Below are positions 1-8,660 of a DNA stretch of 64,000 bases, piece after piece. Both the position numbers and the translations under genes were made by a program. The stretch's first letter is position 1, and every line of letters starts with the position of its first letter. The stretch is taken from NCBI RefSeq assembly GCF_004331675.1, contig NZ_SJSN01000005.1:248001-312000 (forward strand), written 5' to 3'. The notes beneath the pieces are model-generated. The model had not been told where the DNA came from and made no database searches. It saw nothing but the letters and a program-made list of their open reading frames with translations. Origin of the DNA: Pedobacter frigidisoli (GTDB taxonomy: Bacteria; Bacteroidota; Bacteroidia; Sphingobacteriales; Sphingobacteriaceae).

Positions 1-2406
1 GAAGAAAATTGGTTTCCAAAAGGAAAATCAAACGAACTTTTTAGCGACATCAATCCTATTTTACATCGAATAGCAAACCTTTATAATACAGGAATCGGCG
101 ATTACACCTTAGCCAAAGCATTTATCAAAAACGGTTACTTTTTGCGTTTAATGCAAGAAATAGCAGTTTTATTAACCGAATATCGTGAAGAAAACGAGAC
201 GCTTTTAATCAGCGATGCACAAAAACTATTAAACGGAATCGCAAAAGATGCAGGTGAAAATCCATCCTTTATTTGGGAGAAAATGGGAAACAGATACCGA
301 AACTTTCTTTTTGATGAATTTCAGGATACATCAGGCAACCAATGGGACAGCTTTTTCCCTTTAGTCGACAATGCGGTTTCGACTCATAATGGAAAACTCC
401 ACGACCATTTAATTGTTGGCGATGCTAAACAATCTATTTACAGATGGCGGGATGGCGATTATAAGTTATTGCATCAAAAAGCCAAAGCCGATATACTGGA
501 GCATAATGTCTTCGATGATAAACTTCTGGAGAATTACAGGAGTACGGAAGAAATCATCAATTTCAACAATCAATTGTATCAGAAATTGGCGGTGCTTTTG
601 CAAGAGAAAATCAATGGAGAAGTTCCTTTGGATGATGAGTTATTGAGCAATTTTTGGAATCATCCAGCCAATCAATACAACAACATCATCACGAATATTT
701 ACAAAGGCGTAGAGCAAAATACACACCCAAAAACAATCAAAGGCGGGATTATCAAAATTAAAAAAATCGAGTTCGATAAACCTAAAAATAATGTAGATGG
801 AATTGTAGAAACCATTGTTACCGATACAGAACCCGAAAATAAAAAGGAAGCTTCACTGGCAGAAATGCTACAAGAAGTGAGGCTTCTGTTAAACGAAAAA
901 GGTTATCAGCAACGCGAAATAGGCATTTTGGTGCGCTCAAATGCTGAAGCTACCGAAGTGGTTAATGCTTTAATGGAAGCTGGTTTGGACGTAATATCTG
1001 GCGAAGCCCTAAAAATTGCAAGCAGTACGGCCATCAAGCTCATCATTAATCTGTTAAAATTGCTAATTGTAAGTCCTGCTAATTCTGCTTTGTACAAGGC
1101 AAACTGTATTGCTTTATATGCGCAGTTGCATGAAAAACCAATTAATGGCGACGAATATTTTGCATTGAAAGATTTAGCAATGGAGCATCTGCAACATGTT
1201 TTGCCAGCAGATTTCTGCCTCAATTATAAAACCTGGATGGCTTTGCCCGTTTCAGAATTGATAGAAAAAATAATCACGGCTTTCGAGTTGGATACTTACC
1301 AAAAGAACGGAATAAATCCATTTCTGCCCTATCTATTAGCCTTTAGGGATTTGACAAACAAAGCATCGCGACAGGGAGAAAAAGGCATTTCTTCGTTTTT
1401 AAAATGGTGGGAAGAAGAGGGCCATAACAAGAATTTGCCATCACCAGAAACCGCAAATGCAATCCAGGTAATGACCATCCATAAATCGAAAGGCTTGGCA
1501 TTTAGGGCTGTATTTATTCCTTTTTGCGAATGGCCTTTGGGCGGGAAAGCCAACAACGCTTTTTGGGTACCGATGGAGGGAACGCCTTATGAAGATTTGC
1601 AAAGCATTCCGCTTCAATTTACGAGTACTTTAAAAGGTTCGAGCGTGGCTAAATATTATCTCGAAGAGCTTTTGATGAATTATATGGATGCCTTGAACAG
1701 TCTTTATGTGGCTACCACAAGAGCCAAGGATTACATTTATATTTCATTTGCTGGGAAGAAAAAACCATCGCTTAGCCATATTGGCGATGCCGTTTTTAGT
1801 GCTTATGCAGAAGATTTTGAACATACAGATGAAATTCAAATCGGCACATTTTCGAATAAAGGAGATGGTATTGAAAGTTTAAAGGCATTGAATCTAGCTA
1901 CTTATCCAACAACTGACAGGCTGGAAGATGTTTATGAGGAAAGCGAAAACAGGCCACAGCGATATATAGACAATATTACCAAATCTGGCAAAAAGGGAAG
2001 CAATCTGCACTTAATTTTAGCTGAAGTAAACAAAGTTGATGAAATAGCAGAAACGGTTGAAAAATTAACTTTGGAGGGTTTGATTCTTGAAGTGGAAAAA
2101 GAGGATTACATCAATCAGGCTACGGCTGTTTTGGCACATCCTGAATTAAGCAAATTATTGAGTCAAAACGCCAATCAGATTAATGAAAAATCGATTATCG
2201 GTATTGACGGAAAAACTTATCGACCAGATAAATTGGTAATGAACGGGAAACAGGTTTCTATCATCGATTATAAATTCACGGCTGAAGAGAGCCAGACTCA
2301 TGTAGCACAAATTACCAATTACAAAAACTTAATTGAAGCAATGGGATATCAGGACGTGAAACCGTACTTATTTTATGCCACATTGGGGAAACTAAAAGCT
2401 GTTTAA
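1..2406 (+). CDS. RecB/AddA-like UvrD-family helicase-nuclease, 5'-truncated
   Basis: The reading frame is open from base 1, so the gene enters from the left and only its last ~800 residues are visible; the ATG at 142 is internal. It has superfamily 1 helicase signatures: LLFDEFQDTSG-type motif II (DEFQDT), GDAKQSIYRWRDGD (motif III), TIHKSKGL (motif V) and LYVATTRAKD (motif VI). Near the C-terminus a D followed by IIDYKF resembles the D...DYK core of the RecB-family nuclease. Such proteins unwind and resect DNA ends for recombination repair. The next gene, 7 bp downstream, encodes a second nuclease subunit, so the pair is probably an AddAB-type complex. The Walker A motif must lie upstream of the window. 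Confidence 0.9.
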   Translation, partial: EENWFPKGKSNELFSDINPILHRIANLYNTGIGDYTLAKAFIKNGYFLRLMQEIAVLLTEYREENETLLISDAQKLLNGIAKDAGENPSFIWEKMGNRYRNFLFDEFQDTSGNQWDSFFPLVDNAVSTHNGKLHDHLIVGDAKQSIYRWRDGDYKLLHQKAKADILEHNVFDDKLLENYRSTEEIINFNNQLYQKLAVLLQEKINGEVPLDDELLSNFWNHPANQYNNIITNIYKGVEQNTHPKTIKGGIIKIKKIEFDKPKNNVDGIVETIVTDTEPENKKEASLAEMLQEVRLLLNEKGYQQREIGILVRSNAEATEVVNALMEAGLDVISGEALKIASSTAIKLIINLLKLLIVSPANSALYKANCIALYAQLHEKPINGDEYFALKDLAMEHLQHVLPADFCLNYKTWMALPVSELIEKIITAFELDTYQKNGINPFLPYLLAFRDLTNKASRQGEKGISSFLKWWEEEGHNKNLPSPETANAIQVMTIHKSKGLAFRAVFIPFCEWPLGGKANNAFWVPMEGTPYEDLQSIPLQFTSTLKGSSVAKYYLEELLMNYMDALNSLYVATTRAKDYIYISFAGKKKPSLSHIGDAVFSAYAEDFEHTDEIQIGTFSNKGDGIESLKALNLATYPTTDRLEDVYEESENRPQRYIDNITKSGKKGSNLHLILAEVNKVDEIAETVEKLTLEGLILEVEKEDYINQATAVLAHPELSKLLSQNANQINEKSIIGIDGKTYRPDKLVMNGKQVSIIDYKFTAEESQTHVAQITNYKNLIEAMGYQDVKPYLFYATLGKLKAV

Positions 2407-2413
2407 AGAATAT

Positions 2414-5335
2414 ATGAATCCGTTTTTACAAGAAGTTGCCGAAGATTTAGTTGCCAAATTTGGACAGAATTTGCAGGATTGCGCCATTGTTTTTAACAAT
2501 AAGCGCCCAACAGCTTATTTACAAAAGCACCTGGCCGATATTTATAAGAAACCATTTTGGAGTCCGTCTTTTTATACCGTTTCAGAGTTTTTTGCAGAGG
2601 CAACGAACCTAAAAATCGCCGACCATTACACGCAGTTTTTTACGCTTTACGATTGCTACATCCAATTATTAAAGAAAGAGGGCATTGAAAAACTTCCCTC
2701 TATTGCAAAATTCCACAACATTGCCCGAATTATTTTAGGCGATTTTAGTCAGATAGACAATGATTTGGTTGATGCCAACAAGCTTTTTACCGAACTCGAA
2801 GATATCGCCGTAATTAACCAGCAGTTTGATTTTTTAACAGCAGAACAGAAAGCATTTTTATCGCAATTCTGGCAATCTTACTCGGAGGGGAAATTTAAAA
2901 AACAGCAGGAATTATTTATCAAAATGTGGCATCGGATGCCATTGCTATACAACGAATTTCATCAGCAATTAAAAGCCAAAGATTTTATTACTATGGCTCG
3001 GCTCTATAAAAACATCGCCGAAAACACGAATGAAATCGATTTTACTGCTAAGTACACAGGCAAAAAACTTGTTTTTGTTGGCTTCAATGCTTTAAGCAAA
3101 GCCGAAGCAAAGGCATTTAAACGCTGGCAAGATGAGGAGAAAGCGATTTTTTATTTCGACACGGATAGCTATTATCTGGAGGATGAAATGCAGGAATCGG
3201 GTTTGTTTTTGAGAAGAAATTTACAGCAAATCGGTTTGGTAAATCAGTTGTCCAACCAATCCAGCTTTATCAAAGCTTCGCCACGCGATGTAAATGTGTT
3301 TAAAGTACAGGGACAAACCGCGCAGGCAAAAATTGTAAATGAGTTGCTCGCCAAAGAAAAGGAACTGATTGTAAACAATCAAGCCATCACCTCAACAGCA
3401 ATTATTTTGGCTGATGAGAGCTTGCTTATCCCGTTGATGCAAACCATTCCATCAACAATAGAAAATAAGAAAATTGATGTAAATATTACCATGGGCTTTG
3501 GTTTGGCCAACTCTTCCGTATATGGTCTTGCCGATTTATGGTTAACGGTTCAATCGGAGCTGTACGCAAAAAAAACGGTTAAATACCAAACCGCAGAGGC
3601 ATTTTTATCGCATCCCTTAACTGGAATCAGCGAAATCATGCGTCCGAAAATTATCGATGCGTTGATTAAGGAGCAATTGGTCGAAATTCCATATCAACGT
3701 TTAACGCGACAAGGAGGTTTGCTGGCTAAATTTTTCGAACCGATTGATTCGACAACAAATGCAGTAAGTATTTTAAATGATTTGCTGGATTATGTTCTGC
3801 ATCGGGAGCTTGCAAGTAAAAGTTTGAAGAGAATTGATGCCGAGTTATTTGGCAAAACCATTCAGGAACTTAACCGACTGCAAGATACTTTGCAACATCA
3901 CATCGATAAATATAATAAGGAAATCGAACTAAGTTTCGTGCTTTCGCTAATTCAAAAATCTTTGGCAGAGGTTGCGGTTCCGTTAGAGGGCGACCCATTA
4001 AGTGGCATTCAAATCATGGGTTTGCTGGAGAGCAGAAATCTAAATTTCGACAGGGTAATTATTCTGGGCTTGAATGAGGGAATTGTTCCGCAGGCATCAA
4101 CAGCGACAACTTTTATTCCAGATAGTTTGAGGCGGGTTTATGGCTTACCCGTACTCGAAAATCAAGATGCCATTTCTGCTTACATGTTTTATCGCTTGAT
4201 TCAAAGGGCGCAAAATCTGGATTTTGTTTACAACAGTTTAACCGATGAAAGTAACAGTGGCGAACCATCAAGATTTATTAAGCAACTGGAATATGAAAGT
4301 GGCTTTAATTTTAATCATCAGGAACTTCAACTCGCCGTTAAAACGGAACTGAAACGAGAAGAGGTGGTTATAAAATCTGAAAAAGTACAAGCGGTTTTAA
4401 ATAAATATTTATCAGGACAAAAGTATCTTTCAGCTTCTGCTTTAACCACCTATATCTCCAATCCGATTGATTTCTTTTACAAATACATTGCTGGAATTGA
4501 AGAGCCAAAAGAAGTAGAGGAAACTGTTGAGGCCTACAAAGTTGGTTTGATTCTGCATTATGCCATGGAGCAATTTTATGAGCAGTTGCGCATGGAATCG
4601 CCAGAAATTACTGCTGAAAGAATAAAAGAAAAACGAAAAGATATTCGCGAATTAATTATAGAGGGTTTTGCAGATAGTTTGTATGGTGATAAAAAAGAGC
4701 CAAAAGAAATCCGATTAATCAATGTAAAACGATTGGCCAAAACCATCAAATTAAATGGAATGGAGAAAATTGTTTTCGCCATTGTGAATGAGTACATCAA
4801 CATTATCTTGAAACAGGATACTGAAGATGCGCCGTTTACATTGATTGGTTTGGAGCAGAAAGGGAATGTTGGTTTTAATTTCGAGGCGAATGGTGCTAAT
4901 CAACAAATTAAACTTTACGGCATTATAGACCGTGTTGATTTAAAAAATGGCATTTATAGAATTGTGGATTACAAAACTGGAGGCGATAAACTCAAATATT
5001 CATCCATAGAAGAAAGTTTTGATACTGATTATGGCAATATTAATAAAGCGCTGATTCAAACGCTCTTTTACACCCATGTTTATGAGCAGATTTCTAAAAA
5101 TGAGAATGTAGAGCCGAATCTCTACGTGGTTAAAAGTATGAGCAAAGACGGGATTTATTTTACAGGAAAAGGTGGCTTGCTTAAGAGTGAATTTCTCGCA
5201 TCGGAAAAGCAGTTATTTCTAAATGCCTTACGGGAAAAGCTTAAAGAACTATTCGACTTCAATATCCCTTTCAGAGCAAGTCAGAATTCGGGCAACTATG
5301 TATATTCTATCTATACTACGCTGTTTGGGAGATAA
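2414..5335 (+). CDS. AddB-like PD-(D/E)XK nuclease family protein
   Basis: This is a 973-residue protein starting 7 bp after the helicase stop, so the two are almost certainly co-transcribed. The middle contains GLLESRNLNFDRVIILGLNEG, the inactive-helicase-like core seen in AddB proteins (Q-I-M-G-L-L-E-S-R motif). The last 250 residues hold the nuclease domain, with ASALTTYISNPIDFFYKYI, then GIIDRVDL and IVDYKTGG supplying the catalytic D...D-Y-K residues. Its expected role is the partner nuclease for end resection in double-strand-break repair. No FeS-cluster cysteines of the Firmicutes AddB type stand out, so the family call is firm and the AddB label is inferred from context. Confidence 0.88.
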   Translation: MNPFLQEVAEDLVAKFGQNLQDCAIVFNNKRPTAYLQKHLADIYKKPFWSPSFYTVSEFFAEATNLKIADHYTQFFTLYDCYIQLLKKEGIEKLPSIAKFHNIARIILGDFSQIDNDLVDANKLFTELEDIAVINQQFDFLTAEQKAFLSQFWQSYSEGKFKKQQELFIKMWHRMPLLYNEFHQQLKAKDFITMARLYKNIAENTNEIDFTAKYTGKKLVFVGFNALSKAEAKAFKRWQDEEKAIFYFDTDSYYLEDEMQESGLFLRRNLQQIGLVNQLSNQSSFIKASPRDVNVFKVQGQTAQAKIVNELLAKEKELIVNNQAITSTAIILADESLLIPLMQTIPSTIENKKIDVNITMGFGLANSSVYGLADLWLTVQSELYAKKTVKYQTAEAFLSHPLTGISEIMRPKIIDALIKEQLVEIPYQRLTRQGGLLAKFFEPIDSTTNAVSILNDLLDYVLHRELASKSLKRIDAELFGKTIQELNRLQDTLQHHIDKYNKEIELSFVLSLIQKSLAEVAVPLEGDPLSGIQIMGLLESRNLNFDRVIILGLNEGIVPQASTATTFIPDSLRRVYGLPVLENQDAISAYMFYRLIQRAQNLDFVYNSLTDESNSGEPSRFIKQLEYESGFNFNHQELQLAVKTELKREEVVIKSEKVQAVLNKYLSGQKYLSASALTTYISNPIDFFYKYIAGIEEPKEVEETVEAYKVGLILHYAMEQFYEQLRMESPEITAERIKEKRKDIRELIIEGFADSLYGDKKEPKEIRLINVKRLAKTIKLNGMEKIVFAIVNEYINIILKQDTEDAPFTLIGLEQKGNVGFNFEANGANQQIKLYGIIDRVDLKNGIYRIVDYKTGGDKLKYSSIEESFDTDYGNINKALIQTLFYTHVYEQISKNENVEPNLYVVKSMSKDGIYFTGKGGLLKSEFLASEKQLFLNALREKLKELFDFNIPFRASQNSGNYVYSIYTTLFGR

Positions 5336-5388
5336 AAGGAAAGCTTAAAAACTAAAGATGAAACTTTACAGCGAAACTTCATAGCCTC

Positions 5389-5474
5389 ATCGTCATTGCG
5401 AGGCACGAAGCAATCTTATAACTTTCGCTAATAAACCCATAGCATTAGGATTGCCTCGTACCTCGCAATGACGA
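5389..5474. repeat. REP-like inverted repeat
   Basis: Arms of about 26 bp (5389-5415 and 5448-5474) pair with two mismatches around a ~32 nt loop. The arm core GAGGCACGAAGCA recurs in the inverted repeat at 8365-8430, so this is a dispersed intergenic palindrome family. It lies between the nuclease gene and the acetyltransferase gene. Confidence 0.75.
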
Positions 5475-5528
5475 GCACCCAAAAGAAAAAACTTTGTGCC
5501 CTTTGCGGTTAATCTCTTAAATTTAAAA

Positions 5529-6086
5529 ATGCTAACCCTCAACTTCACTAAATTCCCAACCCTCGAAACCGAGCGATTGATTCTTCGCGAACATGCACTT
5601 TCTGATGCCGAAACATTGTTCGCCATGCGCACCAATGAAACGGTAATGAAATATATCGACCGCGAAAGACCACAGGATTTATTGGAAATCAAAACATTCA
5701 TTACCACATTTAATCAGGGCTTTGAAAATGGTGATAATTTGGCTTGGGTAATTGTACTGAAAGAAACCCCAAACCAAATGATTGGTTCCATTGGCTACTG
5801 GCGAACAGATTTCGCCAACCACCGAGCAGAAATCGGTTACATGCTTCAGCCTGATTATTGGAGGAAAGGAATCATTTCCGAAGCCTTAAAAAGAACAATC
5901 GACTTCGGTTTTGATGATATAAATCTGCATACCATCAAAGCAAATATCAATGTAGAAAATGATGCATCTCGACAAATGCTTATCAAACATGGTTTTGTAA
6001 AAGAGGCTCATTTTAAACAAGATTTTTATTTCAGAGGGCAGTTTTTAGATAGCGAGATTTATGGATTGTCAAATCCTAATCACTAA
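5529..6086 (+). CDS. GNAT family N-acetyltransferase (RimJ/RimL-like)
   Basis: This is a 185-residue acetyl-CoA-dependent N-acetyltransferase. It opens with FPTLETERLILRE, the usual N-terminus of the RimJ/RimL branch, and carries EIGYMLQPDYWRKGI, the acetyl-CoA pyrophosphate loop (R/Q-x-x-G-x-G/A type). N-V-E-N-D-A-S-R-Q-M and L-I-K-H-G-F complete motifs A and B. The substrate cannot be read from sequence. I chose the ATG at 5529; a GTG at 5496 is in frame, but the bases 5490-5517 belong to the CTTTGTGCCCTTTGCGGTTAA-type spacer string often seen in Bacteroidota intergenic DNA, so they are probably not coding. The gene stands alone. Confidence 0.88.
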   Translation: MLTLNFTKFPTLETERLILREHALSDAETLFAMRTNETVMKYIDRERPQDLLEIKTFITTFNQGFENGDNLAWVIVLKETPNQMIGSIGYWRTDFANHRAEIGYMLQPDYWRKGIISEALKRTIDFGFDDINLHTIKANINVENDASRQMLIKHGFVKEAHFKQDFYFRGQFLDSEIYGLSNPNH

Positions 6087-6107
6087 ATCCAATCATTATA
6101 TTTGACT

Positions 6108-6311
6108 ATGTATCGTTTAGACAGAACAGCATTTAAAGCTCAAACAGCAGTAGAAGCCTCAAAATCTCATGCCGAATATTATCGTACTTTAACCTGGCAA
6201 GAACGTTTGCAAATTGCAAATTATTTAAACAGCATTGCTTACAATTTCCCTGAAGACAATCCGCCACGAATGGATAAAACAAAGTTTAGTGTTAGAGCAA
6301 TGAATAAGTAA
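6108..6311 (+). CDS. Small hypothetical protein, 67 residues
   Basis: A short frame with ATG at 6108 encodes a soluble basic protein rich in Tyr and Asn (MYRLDRTAFKAQTAVEA at the start, SVRAMNK at the end). I recognise no catalytic motif; short proteins of this kind, with the 'W-x-E-R-L-x-I-A-N-Y-L-N-S-I-A-Y' segment, are common uncharacterised genes in Pedobacter-like genomes. It follows the acetyltransferase by 21 bp and may share its transcript. TATATTTG at 6098-6105 looks like a -7 box but is too close to the ATG to drive this frame unless it is read leaderless. Confidence 0.65.
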   Translation: MYRLDRTAFKAQTAVEASKSHAEYYRTLTWQERLQIANYLNSIAYNFPEDNPPRMDKTKFSVRAMNK

Positions 6312-6516
6312 TGGGAAATATTTTCAATGAAGATTGCAGTATTTTCAATCTACATATTTCGGAAAAACCATAAAACCTGATACAAAAACAAGTTTTAAGA
6401 AAGTAACACGAAATAATATTTCAGTCTATCCAAAATACCTTAAAATTCAAGGGCTAAAAACCTGCAAAAAACTTCATTATCAACCATAATTATTACAAAA
6501 TACATGCTTAATTCCC

Positions 6517-6548
6517 TTTGGTTTGGTAACGATTAATAATTATATTTG
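6517..6548 (+). promoter_or_regulatory. Bacteroidota-type promoter for pdhB
   Basis: TATATTTG at 6541-6548 matches the TAnnTTTG -7 consensus, and TTTG at 6517-6520 lies 20 bp upstream as the -33 element. The ATG at 6570 would leave a leader of about 16 nt. Confidence 0.7.
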
Positions 6549-6569
6549 CCACCGTTATTAAAATTTACA

Positions 6570-7556
6570 ATGAGAGAAATCCAATTTAGAGAAGCACTAC
6601 GCGAAGCTATGCAAGAAGAAATGCGCAAAGATGACCGCGTTTTTTTATTAGGTGAAGAAGTAGCAGAATATAACGGAGCGTACAAAGTAAGTCAGGGCAT
6701 GCTTGATGAATTTGGTGCGAAACGCATAATCGATACCCCAATTGCCGAGTTAGGTTTCGCAGGTATTGCAACTGGTGCCGCGACAGCTGGCTTAGTTCCA
6801 ATTGTTGAGTTCATGACATTTAACTTCTCATTAGTAGCAATCGACCAGATTATTAATGGTGCTGCTAAAATTTTATCAATGAGTGGTGGTCAGTTCTCAT
6901 GCCCAATGGTTTTCCGTGGCCCAACAGGTAACGCTGGTCAATTAGGTGCACAACACTCTCAAAACTTCGAAAACTGGTTTGCAAACACACCAGGTTTAAA
7001 AGTGGTAGTTCCATCTACACCTTACGATGCAAAAGGATTATTGAAACAATCCATTATCGACCAAGACCCAGTTATCTTCATGGAATCTGAGGTAATGTAC
7101 GGCGATAAAGGCGATGTTCCTGCAGAAGAATACTATATCGAGCTAGGTAAAGCAAACGTAACCAAAGAGGGTACTGATGTAACCATCGTAACTTTCGGTA
7201 AAATGTTAACCCGCGTGGTAAACCCAGCTGTAGAAGAATTAACTAAAGAGGGAATCAACGTAGAAGTTATCGATTTACGTACCGTTCGCCCTATCGATTA
7301 CGATACAATCATTTCTTCGGTTAAGAAAACAAACCGTTTGGTAGTAGTAGAAGAAGCTTGGCCATTGGCATCACTTTCAGGCGAAATCGCCTTTATGGTT
7401 CAAAAACATGCATTCGATTATTTAGATGCACCGGTTTTACGTATCACCTGTGCCGATGTTCCGCTTCCGTATTCGCCAACTTTAATTGCTGCCAGCTTAC
7501 CAAATGCTGATAGAGTTGTTAAAGCGGTTAAAGAAGTGATGTACGTTAAAAAGTAA
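6570..7556 (+). CDS. pdhB: Pyruvate dehydrogenase E1 component, beta subunit
   Basis: This 328-residue protein is the beta chain of the thiamine-diphosphate-dependent E1 enzyme that decarboxylates pyruvate and passes the acetyl group to lipoyl-E2. It shows the transketolase-like pyrimidine domain (LGEEVAEYNGAYKVSQG, RIIDTPIAELGFAGIATGA, including the conserved Glu) at residues ~25-90, GAQHSQNFENWF near 135, and the C-terminal transketolase domain (VIDLRTVRPIDYDTI, VVVEEAWP). The usual length is about 325. The E1 alpha and E2 genes are not adjacent, as is common in Bacteroidota. Start: the ATG at 6570; a TTG at 6546 in frame lies inside the promoter -7 box. A terminator follows directly. Confidence 0.95.
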   Translation: MREIQFREALREAMQEEMRKDDRVFLLGEEVAEYNGAYKVSQGMLDEFGAKRIIDTPIAELGFAGIATGAATAGLVPIVEFMTFNFSLVAIDQIINGAAKILSMSGGQFSCPMVFRGPTGNAGQLGAQHSQNFENWFANTPGLKVVVPSTPYDAKGLLKQSIIDQDPVIFMESEVMYGDKGDVPAEEYYIELGKANVTKEGTDVTIVTFGKMLTRVVNPAVEELTKEGINVEVIDLRTVRPIDYDTIISSVKKTNRLVVVEEAWPLASLSGEIAFMVQKHAFDYLDAPVLRITCADVPLPYSPTLIAASLPNADRVVKAVKEVMYVKK

Positions 7557-7584
7557 ATTAGACAATAGTCTATTCAAAATACAG

Positions 7585-7614
7585 AATCCTCCAAAGTAAT
7601 TTGGGGGATTTTTT
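7585..7614 (+). terminator. Rho-independent terminator after pdhB
   Basis: Arms AATCCTCCAAA (7585-7595) and TTTGGGGGATT (7600-7610) form an 11 bp stem with one G-U pair and a 4 nt loop, followed by a T run. Confidence 0.85.
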
Positions 7615-7615
7615 A

Positions 7616-7860
7616 TTCCCCTCTCCCAGAGAGCTTGCTCCGATTATTCGGAGGGTGCCCGTAGGGCGGGGTGTTCATTTCCTTGTTTCCGTGGCAAATA
7701 ATTTGAAAACCAACGTTCAGTAATTATTCGCTATCAGTAGTCCCGCCATCCATTAATCCGATGAAAAATCGGAATCATTTCTGTCCCTTTATTTTACAAA
7801 GACCTGTGCAAAAAACGCAGTTCTGCTCCTGCTCAAACCTTGAAGTAAATCGTTAAAACT
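7616..7860. repeat. Degenerate GC-rich intergenic repeat block
   Basis: The 375 bp gap before the next gene has no credible reading frame. It holds a CCCTCTCCC...GGAGGG...GGCGGGG block (7616-7675), then a reverse-oriented stretch with CCGATgaaaaATCGG (about 7762-7776) and ACCTGTGCAAAA (7811-7822). The latter two resemble parts of the elements at 32677-32783, 48478-48545 and 57112-57220. Confidence 0.45.
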
Positions 7861-7931
7861 ATAATCAAATCTTATTCTGATAAATCAAGTTTCTAATCAT
7901 TTTTGTATTTTCATATCAAGATTTCAATGTT

Positions 7932-8306
7932 ATGGAAAAATCAGAACCAAAAACCATCGATGAATACATTGCTTTATTTCCGCTAAAAACACAGGAAATT
8001 CTACAACAAGTTCGCGAAACTATTCATAAAGCAGTACCAAATGCAAAAGAAGTTATCAGCTATAAAATGCCTGCATTCAAACAAAGTGCTGTTCTGGTTT
8101 ATTTCGCAGCTTATAAAAATCATATTGGATTTTACCCAACAGGTTCGGGCATAGAAGCCTTTCAGCATGAATTCGGAGATTATAAATGGAGCAAAGGAGC
8201 CGTTCAGTTTCCTATAGATAAACCCATGCCTTTAGATTTAATTACAAGAATTACTAAGTTTAAGGCAGAACGAGATTTGGAGAAAGTTGTGAAGAAGAAA
8301 AAATAA
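7932..8306 (+). CDS. DUF1801 domain-containing protein
   Basis: This 124-residue protein has the DUF1801 fold signature: TIDEYIALFP at the start, V-R-E-T-I-H-K-A-V-P-N-A-K-E-V-I-S-Y-K-M-P-A-F in the middle, then IGFYPTGSGI and KGAVQFPIDKPMP. Members include YdhG-type proteins proposed as frataxin-like iron chaperones, but most have no tested function. It ends in a run of lysines. The gene is single, between the pdhB terminator and a strong inverted repeat. Family call is firm, function is not. Confidence 0.85.
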   Translation: MEKSEPKTIDEYIALFPLKTQEILQQVRETIHKAVPNAKEVISYKMPAFKQSAVLVYFAAYKNHIGFYPTGSGIEAFQHEFGDYKWSKGAVQFPIDKPMPLDLITRITKFKAERDLEKVVKKKK

Positions 8307-8364
8307 GCACTCTTTGATTTTTTTCGGCATCACACAACCAAAAATAGCAGCGACCCTGAATTTG

Positions 8365-8430
8365 CTGTCATGCTGAGGCACGAAGCATCTGCAACCGATG
8401 AAACAGATGCTTCGTGCCTCAGCATGACAG
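8365..8430. repeat. Perfect 27-bp inverted repeat (REP-like)
   Basis: Bases 8365-8391 and 8404-8430 are exact reverse complements separated by 12 nt. The arm contains GAGGCACGAAGCA, shared with the element at 5389-5474. It could act as a terminator-like structure or a REP-type mobile palindrome; no T run follows. The rest of the 354 bp gap shows only the tex promoter. Confidence 0.85.
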
Positions 8431-8634
8431 AAGTTGTTTTATTAAAAGATTTAGCGTAAAGCCCGACTAACAATAAACAAAGCTTCTGCCTCTGCTTTTC
8501 AAAAAATTCTAAAAACTTTTGAAGTTAACCCATGCTCTATCTTAAAAAACTTCGCAAGTTAATTGAGAAATTTTACTCACATATTTCGGTGGAAAACTTG
8601 ATTTTAAAAATCCTTAAATCCCGCAAATCCTGAT

Positions 8635-8642
8635 TAGCTTTG
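8635..8642 (+). promoter_or_regulatory. -7 box upstream of tex
   Basis: TAGCTTTG matches TAnnTTTG and sits 18 nt before the tex ATG, giving a short leader of roughly 13 nt. The -33 element is not clear. Confidence 0.5.
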
Positions 8643-8660
8643 CCCCTTTAATTTTTGAAT

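Noticed and set aside
5496..5528. Upstream GTG start for the acetyltransferase.
   Set aside because: The added residues come from a common non-coding spacer string and the ATG at 5529 fits the family N-terminus.
6098..6105. TATATTTG as promoter of the small hypothetical gene at 6108.
   Set aside because: It lies 2 nt before the ATG, so the transcript would begin inside the gene; probably chance or for another start.
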